A stretch of DNA of 38,690 nt from CAZVRZ01 sp964629965 (lineage in GTDB: Bacteria > Chloroflexota > Anaerolineae > Anaerolineales > UBA4823). Every line of letters starts with the position of its first letter. Positions within the stretch are counted from its first letter, which is position 1. The stretch covers positions 1 to 38,690 of the forward strand of contig CAZVRZ010000037.1 of the NCBI GenBank assembly GCA_964629965.1, in the 5' to 3' direction. Of the stretch, positions 24,642 through 32,313 are shown in pieces. Under the pieces are notes generated by a model. That model searched no databases. It was not told where the DNA came from and saw only the letters and a list, made by a program, of their open reading frames with translations. The position numbers and the translations under genes are program-made.

Positions 24642-25273
24642 ATTTCACACTGCAAGGAGTTACACCAGAACAGGTGCGCGTACTTGAACAGGCCGGGCGC
24701 TGGTTGGCAGAACAGGGATATTACCTGGCCGGCGGCACCGCTTTGACCATTCATTATGGCCACCGGCGCTCGCTTGACCTGGATTGGTTTACAGCATCCG
24801 CCATCCCGGATGCGCTGATCCTGGCCCAGCGCCTGCGCCAGGCTGGCCTGGCCTTTGAAACGGGCCAGACCGCGCCGGGCACGCTGTATGGGCAGGTCGG
24901 GAACGTGCGTCTCAGCTTCATCGAATTTCGTTACCCGTTGCTAAATCCTCCGATCATCTGGCCTGCGAATGGAACAGCCCTGGCCAGCCTGGATGATCTG
25001 GCTTGTATGAAGCTTTCGGCCATTGCCCAGCGCGGCTCGCGTAAAGATTTTTACGATGTACACGCGCTGGTCAGCCGCCATCGCCCTCTGGCCGATCTGC
25101 TGCGGCTGTACCAACAGAAATTCAGCATCCGCGATATCAGCCCAGTGCTGTACGGGCTGGCCTACTTTGATGATGCGGAAAACGAGCCCGAACCCGTTAT
25201 GCTGGTCAAAATAAGCTGGAAACGGGTAAAAAAGGATGTGTTACAGTGGCTCAGAGAAATCACAAAGGCCTAG
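24638..25273 (+). CDS. AbiEii-type nucleotidyltransferase toxin
   Basis: The protein is 211 residues from MNFTLQG, with GGAG about nine bases upstream. It shows the nucleotidyltransferase signature: AGGTAL (31-36) and, eleven residues later, the catalytic DLD (Asp47, Asp49) in a RSLDLDWF strand. RKDFYDVHAL (near 135) is the conserved later segment. AbiEii enzymes transfer nucleotides to tRNA or proteins and stop growth on phage infection; activity is held by a partner, here the coupled DUF6922-like gene. The pair stands in the middle of the core cluster, between methylase and ATPase. The terminal TAG lies in a tandem GGCCTAG repeat. Confidence 0.85.
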   Translation: MNFTLQGVTPEQVRVLEQAGRWLAEQGYYLAGGTALTIHYGHRRSLDLDWFTASAIPDALILAQRLRQAGLAFETGQTAPGTLYGQVGNVRLSFIEFRYPLLNPPIIWPANGTALASLDDLACMKLSAIAQRGSRKDFYDVHALVSRHRPLADLLRLYQQKFSIRDISPVLYGLAYFDDAENEPEPVMLVKISWKRVKKDVLQWLREITKA

Positions 25274-25284
25274 GGCCTAGGGCC
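25267..25284 (+). repeat. Tandem GGCCTAG repeat at a gene junction
   Basis: GGCCTAG occurs twice, followed by a partial GGCC. It contains the AbiEii stop codon and the AGGG used as ribosome site by the NB-ARC gene, eight bases before its ATG. Gain or loss of a unit would change the spacing between the two genes. Confidence 0.6.
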
Positions 25285-25290
25285 ATGCAT

Positions 25291-27432
25291 ATGAACGATG
25301 CCGATAACCCCAAGCCAGAACAATCCATAGATATCCAGGACATTTCCGCCCAAAACCACGGGCAGGTGAACGTCGCCGGAGGTAACGTCCAGCAGACCAC
25401 CATCCACATCGAACAGGCGCACCTCGATAAATCCACCCTGGAAGAACTGCTGCACCCCGCGCCACACGAATTGCCCTACCATAACCTGCCGCGCCCGGAT
25501 TACGCCCGTTTTGTCGGGCGAGAAGCAGAGCTGGCCTGGCTGCGCAACCGCCTCTCTCCCGAAGATCGCGCCTGGCAGATTGCCATTACCGGCATCGGCG
25601 GCGTGGGTAAGAGCGCCCTGGCTTTAGCAATTGCCCATGAATACCGCGAGAAGTACAAAACCCTACTGCCCGAAGAGCGCTTCGATGCCATCATCTGGAT
25701 CTCCGCCAAGGAAGAGGTGCTGACCGCCCAGGGCAAAGAGCAAGCCGACCAACCAGAGAATGTGCTGCGCACACTAGAAGATGTGTACACCGCTATCGCC
25801 CGCTCCTTGGAGCGCGAGGATATCACCCGTGCCCTGCCCAAAGAACAGGACAGCGTGGTGAAGAAAGCACTCAGGGCACAGCGCACGTTACTAGTGATGG
25901 ATAACCTGGAAAGCGTGAAGGATGAGCGCATCAAGCCCTTCCTGCGCAACCTACCTGCGCCCACCAAAGCGTTGATCACTTCGCGCGAGTGGTTGGATGT
26001 GGCGGATGTGTGGCAGCTCAAGGGCCTTTCGGCGGTTGAAGCTGACCAACTAATTTCCGAAGAATCCAGCTTACGCCAAGTGCTGCTAGACACTGTCCAA
26101 CGCCAACGCATCTACGATCTCACCTCCGGTTTGCCGCTGCCGATCAAGCTGGCTGTAGCCCGCATAGCTGGCGGCGAGACATTCTCCGCGGTCGAGCGTT
26201 GGCTGGGAGATGCCAAGGGCGATTTGCCTGAATACTGCATCGCCGGCCAGGCTGAATTGGCCCGTTGGCGCGATCCCAATGTCTGGAAGCTGTTGCTGGC
26301 TTGTTCTCTGTTTGATCGAGCAGCAGGCGCGTCACGGGATGCATTGGGTTATGTGGCGGATTTATCACTAGCAGATCGCGATACCGGGCTGACACACCTG
26401 CAGCACCTCTTCCTGATCAACCGTACAGAAGCCGACCGCTTTTGGTTGCTACCAATTATGCAACGATATTGTGCTTACAAACTACCTGAACAACGTGATA
26501 AATCCTTTATTAACCGCTGGGTTGAATGGGTATTGAGTTTCCTAAATGAAAATAAGTTCAATACCAATGCCAAACCTGATCAAATAGAGAAATTAAGAAA
26601 AGAGTATCCCAATATTCTGAGTGTGATACGTTGGTGTAGAGAAAGAGGATTATGGGATGAATTAACTTCTCTCGCTTTGGGAGCTTATTTCTATCCCAGA
26701 ATAGTAGGTTTGATGTCTGACTACCATGAAATCCTCTCCAATGGACTTGAGGCTTCGCGCCATATTCCCGACAAACTTAAGATGGCAGTGTTGCACCGAC
26801 ATATGGGGGTTTATTATTGGATGCAGAAACAATTTGATGATGCAAAAACTCATCTCGAAGATGCCGAGCGAATCGCAGATGAGTTAGGCAACAAGAATTT
26901 ACTTATAAAATGCTGGTATATTGACGCAAGCATCTTGACAGAAAATGACAACCTGGATCAAGCAGAAATACTATTGTTAAAATCATTGGCTTTAGCTGAA
27001 GAGCTTGGTCACTTGATTGAAAAGACATCTATCTTAGAAAGGCTGGCGCGCATTCAACTTATAAAAGAGAATCCTGAAGAGAGCTTAAGATATATAACCC
27101 TCGAGGAAATACTTGCCAGAGAAAATGGTTTGAGTCAAAGCCTGGCATATTGCCTAAATGTTCGAGCGCAAATAATGCTAAAGATTAGGAATTTCGATGC
27201 GGCTGAAAGGGCACTTACCGAAAGCTTGGAGTTGAGCATGGCCCGAGGAGATATTCGGCTAATTGCTGTTAATAAACATTGGCTTGCCACACTATATGCT
27301 GTTACTGAACGCACATTATTGGCAACGCAAGCAGCTAAAGAAGCCTGTGATCTATTTGACAAGGTTGGGCTTTTAGCAGAGAAAGATGAAACGGCAAACT
27401 TGCTCAAAAGACTGCAAGATTCGCCAATATAA
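25291..27432 (+). CDS. NB-ARC/TPR STAND protein with N-terminal tag
   Basis: The protein is 713 residues from MNDADNP (AGGG eight bases upstream; further Met codons lie two and 15 codons earlier). Residues 10-46 form a tag, SIDIQDISAQNHGQVNVAGG and then NVQQTTIHI, of the beta-rich type seen at the start of some STAND proteins. Then come NB-ARC: Walker A GIGGVGKS (101-108), kinase-2 LLVMDNLES (Asp204), ITSRE (229-233), and GLPLPIKL (from 280). After a winged-helix-like part, the last 220 residues are TPR repeats. STAND proteins bind a trigger through the repeats and oligomerise with ATP. No effector domain such as TIR or protease is seen, so output may come through the tag. GC content falls abruptly near 26440, at the start of the sensor half. 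Confidence 0.85.
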   Translation: MNDADNPKPEQSIDIQDISAQNHGQVNVAGGNVQQTTIHIEQAHLDKSTLEELLHPAPHELPYHNLPRPDYARFVGREAELAWLRNRLSPEDRAWQIAITGIGGVGKSALALAIAHEYREKYKTLLPEERFDAIIWISAKEEVLTAQGKEQADQPENVLRTLEDVYTAIARSLEREDITRALPKEQDSVVKKALRAQRTLLVMDNLESVKDERIKPFLRNLPAPTKALITSREWLDVADVWQLKGLSAVEADQLISEESSLRQVLLDTVQRQRIYDLTSGLPLPIKLAVARIAGGETFSAVERWLGDAKGDLPEYCIAGQAELARWRDPNVWKLLLACSLFDRAAGASRDALGYVADLSLADRDTGLTHLQHLFLINRTEADRFWLLPIMQRYCAYKLPEQRDKSFINRWVEWVLSFLNENKFNTNAKPDQIEKLRKEYPNILSVIRWCRERGLWDELTSLALGAYFYPRIVGLMSDYHEILSNGLEASRHIPDKLKMAVLHRHMGVYYWMQKQFDDAKTHLEDAERIADELGNKNLLIKCWYIDASILTENDNLDQAEILLLKSLALAEELGHLIEKTSILERLARIQLIKENPEESLRYITLEEILARENGLSQSLAYCLNVRAQIMLKIRNFDAAERALTESLELSMARGDIRLIAVNKHWLATLYAVTERTLLATQAAKEACDLFDKVGLLAEKDETANLLKRLQDSPI
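25312..25428 (+). repeat. 117-base repeat, copy 1 (N-terminal tag)
   Basis: This stretch encodes the N-terminal tag of the NB-ARC protein and matches 27502-27618 at 108 of 117 positions without gaps. Seven of the nine differences are silent. The similarity stops after the AHLD codons, where the two proteins diverge completely. Confidence 0.9.
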
Positions 27433-27462
27433 GGTCATTAGTGGTGAACTGGCATAGCGCAT

Positions 27463-28074
27463 ATGGGAACTGAAACTGATATGAGTAATCCAGACAACAA
27501 GAAGCCAGAACAATCCATAGATATCCAGGACATTTCCGCCCAAAACCATGGGCAGGTGAATGTCGCCGGAGGAAATGTCCAGCAAACCACGTTCCACATC
27601 GAACATGCACACCTCGATCCAGCAAATCCATATCTGCAATTCACCGGGGCTTACCGGCTGTCGGCGATTGAAACCAGGCGCAAAAACTACAAGAAAGCCG
27701 ATGAACTGCTTCAACTAGCCGAAGCATGCGCCGAAGAGCTCAAGGGACAGCGCAGGTTACGTGGTGTAAAGCACCGGCGGGCTCTATTCTATATTGCCCA
27801 GGGCGAATATGCGCTGGCCGAGCCATGCCTGGAAGGAGCGCTCCAGATCGATAATGCCCTGGGAGAGCCGCGCTACCAGGCGGTTGATTATTTTCATCTC
27901 GCGGAAATTTACCAAGGCATGGAACGCCTGGCCGAAGCGCGTGAGGCGGCTCTAAAAGCGGAGCTTTTTATGAAAAGTTGCAGATTGAGAGTGGGTGCGC
28001 TTATATGGATGAATTTGTACGTCAGATCGCTCAACCAGATCAGGATCAATAGGAGCGTGTTTTATGCCGAATAA
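27463..28074 (+). pseudogene. Tag-TPR remnant of a second STAND gene, frameshifted at its end
   Basis: The frame gives 203 residues: the same N-terminal tag as the NB-ARC protein, then directly TPR-type helices (KNYKKADELLQLAEACAEEL, ALFYIAQGEYALAEPCLEGA, YFHLAEIYQGMERLAEAREA). The whole NB-ARC domain is missing. The last 27 residues (VGALIW onward) look unlike TPR. In a neighbouring frame the DNA from about 27965 reads FYEKLQIESGCAYMDEFVRQ and ends at a TAG on 28050-28052, 11 bases before the ATPase gene. So an indel near 27960-27966 shifted the frame, and the original stop left room for AGGAG of the next gene. The start is uncertain: 27463 or 27481, neither with a good ribosome site. A short tag-TPR protein could still be made. 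Confidence 0.7.
27502..27618 (+). repeat. 117-base repeat, copy 2 (N-terminal tag)
   Basis: Second copy of the sequence at 25312-25428, 2190 bases apart and in the same orientation. Only the Ile-to-Phe and Gln-to-His changes alter the protein, which implies selection on the tag. Confidence 0.9.
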
Positions 28075-31045
28075 ACCCTGGTATAAAGTCGTTTACCCCC
28101 GCGCCGACCTGCGCGAAAACAAGCCCCTGGACGCAGCCGAGTTTGCCGTGCATTTGGACCAGGTGCGCGATGGCCGCGCCCCCGAAGATTACCAGCAGCC
28201 AGAACGCTTCTTTGAACGCACTTACCTGACAGCCAACCTGACTGACCTGGCCGGGCAAGTTGTGCGCAGGTTATCCGGTGAGCGTACAGAAACGTCCGCT
28301 GTTTTCAACCTGGCCACCCAGTTCGGCGGCGGCAAGACGCATGCCCTGACGCTACTCTATCATATGGCAAAACACGGCCCGGCGGCCCACGGTTGGATTG
28401 GCGTCCCGCGCATCCTGGAAAAGGCCGGGTGTGGAACATTGCCGCAGGCAGCAGTAGCGGTTTTTGTTGGCACCGAATTTGACTCGTTGACCGGCCGCGG
28501 CGGCAAGAATGGTGAACCCCTGCGCAAGACGCCCTGGGGCGAGATTGCTTACCAACTGGGCGGCGATGCAGCCCTGGCCGTGCTGGCCGAGCATGAGGCG
28601 CAGTTCATCGAACCCAAAGGCGATGTGATCCGGGAATTCTTGCCCAAAGACCGGCCGGTGTTGATCCTGATGGATGAGATCATCAACTACGTCAGCACCT
28701 ACCGCGGCCTGGGCTACCACAACCGCCTGTATAACTTTGTCCAGTCGCTCTCTGAAACAGCACGCGGGCAAGACAACGTGGTATTGGTGGTTTCCATCCC
28801 GGCCTCGGAGTTGGAATACACCACAGAAGATGAAGCCGACGAGCAGCGTTTCAAAAAGATGCTCGATCGCTTGGGTAAAGCGGTGCTGATGTCGGCTGAA
28901 GCTGAGACCGCCGAGATCATCCGCCGGCGCTTATTCGAATGGGATGCGCGGGCGTTGACTCAGGATGGGCGCGTGCTGCTCAATCAGGATGCGATTGAGA
29001 CCTGCAAGGCGTATGCCGATTGGGTGGTCGATCACCGCTTACAGCTTCCGAGCTGGTTCAATGCCGACAGCGGCGTGGAGGCTTTCCAATCCACCTACCC
29101 ATTCCACCCAACGGTGCTTTCGGTTTTTGAACGCAAATGGCAGGTGCTGCCGCGCTTCCAGCGCACACGCGGCGTCTTGCGCCTGCTGGCGCTGTGGGTG
29201 GCACGCGCCTACCAGGATGGCTACAAAGGCGCTCAAAAAGACTCCCTGATCGGCCTGGGCACGGCCCCGCTGGATGACGCCAACTTCCGCGCCGCGGTGT
29301 TCGAGCAACTTGGCGAAGGCCGGTTGGAGGGCGCAGTCACCACCGACATCTGCGGCAAGAAAGAGTCGCATGCCGTGCGCCAGGATGAGGAAGCAGTTGA
29401 AACTATCCGTAAGGCGCGCCTGCATCGCAAAGCAGCCAGCACGATTTTCTTCGAGTCGAACGGCGGCCAGGCCAGCGGCGTGGCTACCAGCCCCGAGATC
29501 CGCCTGGGCGTGAGCGAGCCCGATCTGGATCTGGGTAATGTGGAAACCGTGCTAGAGACTCTGCGCACCGCCTGTTATTACCTGACCGTGGAAGGCAACC
29601 GCTACCGCTTCAGCACCACTCCCAATTTGAACAAGCTGCTGGCCGACCGGCGCGCCAATATTCAAGAGTCTAAAATTAACGACCAGGTGCGCACGGAAGT
29701 GCAGAAAGTGTTTGCTGTTGGCGCGGGTATAGACCGGGTGTACTTCCCCGAACAAAGCGGGCAAATCTCTGACCGAGCTGCGCTGACCCTGGCAATCCTC
29801 GCGCCGGAACAAAGCATGGGCGATGATACGCTGCGTTGGATCGAGAAACTGACGCGTGAGTGTGGCAGTTCCGGGCGCACCTTCAAGAGTGCCCTGCTAT
29901 GGGCGGTTGCAGAGGATGATACTGGCCTGCGCGATGAAGCCCGCCAGCTGCTGGCCTGGGAATTGATCAATGACGAATACCAGCAAGGCCAACTGCGCCT
30001 GGATGAAGCACAGCAGCGCCAACTGCGCGAAAGTCTTACCAAGGCAAAGCGCGACTTGAAAGAAAGCGCCTGGCGAGCCTACAAGAACCTGGTTTTGTTG
30101 GGCAAGGATAACCATCTCCGCACGATCAACCTGGGCCTGATCCACTCCAGTGCGGCCGAATCAATCGTCGCGCTGATCCTGAACCGGCTGCGCCATGATG
30201 GCGAGATCGAAGACAGCATCAGTCCTAACTTCCTGCTGCGCAACTGGCCCGCTTTCACTGAATGGAGCACACGCTCTGTGCGGGATGCATTCTATGCTGC
30301 GCCGCAATTCCCGCGCCTGTCCAAAGCCGAAGCAATCAAGGATACCATCGCCAAAGGCGTTAGCGCGGGATTGCTGGCTTACGTTGGCAAAACCCCGTCT
30401 GGCAAATATGAACCTTTTATTTACAAGGAAACCCTGAGCACATCCGATGTCGAGCTAACCGAAGATGTTTACATCATCTCAGCCAAGATTGCTGATGACT
30501 ATCAGCAAAACGTGCGCGACAGCGGTCAGACGGCGGCCATCCGACTGTCTCCGGCGAGCATTATTTTGCAGCCTGGCGGGCGGCAGGTCTTCCAGGTGGA
30601 ATGCTACGATCGCCGCGGGGAAAAGATCGTGCCCGGCTACATCACCTGGTCTGCCAGCAATGGCGTGATCAACGAACAGGGCATTTATGAAGCCGGCCCG
30701 GCAGGTAATGTGACCGTAACTGCCACGGTGAACAACGTCAGCGGCCAGGCCAACGTGTTGGTGAAACTACCAACGCCTGGCGGCACAGGCCCACTCCCGC
30801 CGGAGCCGCTAATCGTTCCCCCTGCGCCCCAAACCACCCGTTTTGCCTGGAGCGGCGAGATCCCGGCCCAGAAATGGACCAACTTCTACATGAAGGTGCT
30901 CTCGAAGTTTGCCCTTGGGCATAACCTGAAGATCACTGTGCACGTGGACGTGGCTCAAAGCGCCGGCATCTCTGAGCAGAAGATTGAGGAGACGAAGAGC
31001 GCTTTGAGAGAGCTGGGATTGGGAGATCAGTTGGATACGAAGTAG
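28064..31045 (+). CDS. DUF499 ATPase with internal Ig-like domain
   Basis: The protein has 993 residues. AGGAG lies eight bases before the ATG. The DUF499 P-loop ATPase has Walker A TQFGGGKTH (Lys91, Thr92) and Walker B LILMDEIIN (Asp204-Glu205), then SIPASE and the long helical body typical of the family. Residues 825-901 form a Big_2-type immunoglobulin-like domain (IRLSPASIILQPGG, FQVECYDRRG, ITWSASNGVI, GNVTVTATV). A Pro-rich linker (902-926) and a C-terminal domain with QKWTNFYMKVL and IEETKSALRELGL follow; the latter closes many DUF499 proteins. With DUF1156 methylase and SNF2 helicase it makes a helicase-methylase-ATPase set, in which it is the probable motor or gate of the complex. 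No signal peptide is present, so the Ig-like domain is cytoplasmic. Confidence 0.88.
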   Translation: MPNKPWYKVVYPRADLRENKPLDAAEFAVHLDQVRDGRAPEDYQQPERFFERTYLTANLTDLAGQVVRRLSGERTETSAVFNLATQFGGGKTHALTLLYHMAKHGPAAHGWIGVPRILEKAGCGTLPQAAVAVFVGTEFDSLTGRGGKNGEPLRKTPWGEIAYQLGGDAALAVLAEHEAQFIEPKGDVIREFLPKDRPVLILMDEIINYVSTYRGLGYHNRLYNFVQSLSETARGQDNVVLVVSIPASELEYTTEDEADEQRFKKMLDRLGKAVLMSAEAETAEIIRRRLFEWDARALTQDGRVLLNQDAIETCKAYADWVVDHRLQLPSWFNADSGVEAFQSTYPFHPTVLSVFERKWQVLPRFQRTRGVLRLLALWVARAYQDGYKGAQKDSLIGLGTAPLDDANFRAAVFEQLGEGRLEGAVTTDICGKKESHAVRQDEEAVETIRKARLHRKAASTIFFESNGGQASGVATSPEIRLGVSEPDLDLGNVETVLETLRTACYYLTVEGNRYRFSTTPNLNKLLADRRANIQESKINDQVRTEVQKVFAVGAGIDRVYFPEQSGQISDRAALTLAILAPEQSMGDDTLRWIEKLTRECGSSGRTFKSALLWAVAEDDTGLRDEARQLLAWELINDEYQQGQLRLDEAQQRQLRESLTKAKRDLKESAWRAYKNLVLLGKDNHLRTINLGLIHSSAAESIVALILNRLRHDGEIEDSISPNFLLRNWPAFTEWSTRSVRDAFYAAPQFPRLSKAEAIKDTIAKGVSAGLLAYVGKTPSGKYEPFIYKETLSTSDVELTEDVYIISAKIADDYQQNVRDSGQTAAIRLSPASIILQPGGRQVFQVECYDRRGEKIVPGYITWSASNGVINEQGIYEAGPAGNVTVTATVNNVSGQANVLVKLPTPGGTGPLPPEPLIVPPAPQTTRFAWSGEIPAQKWTNFYMKVLSKFALGHNLKITVHVDVAQSAGISEQKIEETKSALRELGLGDQLDTK

Positions 31046-31078
31046 CAACGAACAATTTATTCTCTACCCTATTTCACG

Positions 31079-31957
31079 ATGACGAAACGCAAACCCACTC
31101 ATCTCTGCCCCGATTGCGGCTGTGAAATCAATGCCCAGAAAACTCGCTGCCCGGCCTGTGCTGCCCGGAAAAGACGCCAGGATAAATTGGCATTGGTCAA
31201 CAATTGTGTGGATTGTGGTAAACCGATCGGACGAGGTGCCACACGCTGCAAGCACTGCGCCATTAAAGAAAATTGGGGAAATGCAGATACCAGGGAAAAG
31301 CTTATCAACAACATCCGGATCTCAAAAACCAAGTATTGGGAAGAAAATTTGTGTATGGATTGCCAGCAGCCAATATCAAGAGGAGCGACTCGCTGTTGGA
31401 GTTGCGCCGGCAAAGCGAAATGGAAGGAGCCCCAGTACAGGCAGCAGATGGCGAAAGCCATGAGTAAACCTGAATACAAAGCACTGCACCGCGCCAATAC
31501 GCTTGCCCGCTGGCAGAAACCAGAGTACAGGCAGAAACATGCCCTGGCAATGAGCTCTGTCACAGTCCGTAGGCGGCTTTCTGCGAGCTCGAAAGCGTTA
31601 TGGAAAAGAGAGCAATATCGCATTAAACAAATTGAAACTCGGAAAATCCAATGGGAAAATGAAGATTTCAGGCGTATGGCATTAGAAGTTCGTAAAACCT
31701 CCGCTTACAAAGAGGCCCATGCGCAAGGAGTACGCACGGCATTACGGAAACCTGAGACCCGCCAACGCCTGTCCGAGATCGTCAAACAACGTTGGCGCGA
31801 TCCGGCTTTTCGCTCACGCGCCCTGGCCTCCATGCGAACCGAAGAATTTCGGAAGAAGATATCGATACTCTCAAAGGTGCGTTGGGCCGACAAAAACTTC
31901 CGTGAAGCAATGATAAAAAAGCGCAAGCAGAAAAAGAACACATTCCAGAACCCATAA
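31079..31957 (+). CDS. Zinc-ribbon protein with NUMOD3-like repeats, no nuclease domain
   Basis: The protein has 292 residues, strongly basic. Three zinc ribbons of the form CxxC-x10-CxxC occupy the N-terminal third: Cys10/13/24/27, Cys43/46/57/60 and Cys92/95/106/109; the last two share a GATRC core. From about 112 to 284 there are eight or so repeats of 18-22 residues with a conserved Trp, acidic residue and Tyr/Phe-Arg (WKEPQYRQ, WQKPEYRQ, WENEDFRR, WRDPAFRS, WADKNFRE). These resemble NUMOD3, the DNA-contacting module of GIY-YIG and HNH homing enzymes. No GIY-YIG or HNH motif is visible. It follows the ATPase gene by 33 bases and may be a DNA-binding accessory of the system or a homing-enzyme relic. 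It ends eight bases from the convergent XRE gene. Confidence 0.65.
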   Translation: MTKRKPTHLCPDCGCEINAQKTRCPACAARKRRQDKLALVNNCVDCGKPIGRGATRCKHCAIKENWGNADTREKLINNIRISKTKYWEENLCMDCQQPISRGATRCWSCAGKAKWKEPQYRQQMAKAMSKPEYKALHRANTLARWQKPEYRQKHALAMSSVTVRRRLSASSKALWKREQYRIKQIETRKIQWENEDFRRMALEVRKTSAYKEAHAQGVRTALRKPETRQRLSEIVKQRWRDPAFRSRALASMRTEEFRKKISILSKVRWADKNFREAMIKKRKQKKNTFQNP

Positions 31958-31965
31958 AAAAGCTT

Positions 31966-32271
31966 TCACGCCCCTGGCGCATCAGCTGCATCAAGTGGCA
32001 CCAGGCGCACCTCAATCCGGGCATTCAGCACCTTTACAACGCGCCTCAGGAAAGAAAGGCTGGGATGGCTTTGTCCATTTTCCAGGCGAGCAATGGACTG
32101 CCGGCGTGTGCCAACCAACTCGGCAAGCTGGGCCTGGGTCAGGCCGCGCTGCATGCGCAGCCGGGCAACCTGGTAGCCGGATTCAAGGACCTGGACAGCT
32201 TCAACGAAATCGGGGCTTTGAAGGTGCTCAGCTTCCCAATCTCGTAGAGTGGTTTTAGAAAGTGGACTCAT
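31966..32271 (-). CDS. XRE-family transcriptional regulator (antitoxin-like)
   Basis: The protein is 101 residues. The helix-turn-helix is MQRGLTQAQLAELVGTRRQS and then IARLENGQSHPSL, typical of HigA-type or stand-alone antitoxins. A preceding helix (PDFVEAVQVLESGYQVARL) fits proteins that pair with RelE/HigB toxins, yet no toxin gene flanks it: upstream is the Phd/PIN pair and downstream the zinc-ribbon gene. It may be an orphan antitoxin that protects against a related toxin elsewhere, or a regulator of the convergent or neighbouring genes. Confidence 0.82.
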   Translation of the reverse strand: MSPLSKTTLRDWEAEHLQSPDFVEAVQVLESGYQVARLRMQRGLTQAQLAELVGTRRQSIARLENGQSHPSLSFLRRVVKVLNARIEVRLVPLDAADAPGA

Positions 32272-32313
32272 CTCACTTCCTCCAACAATTCTGTACTTTA
32301 CGCAGGAATAAAA

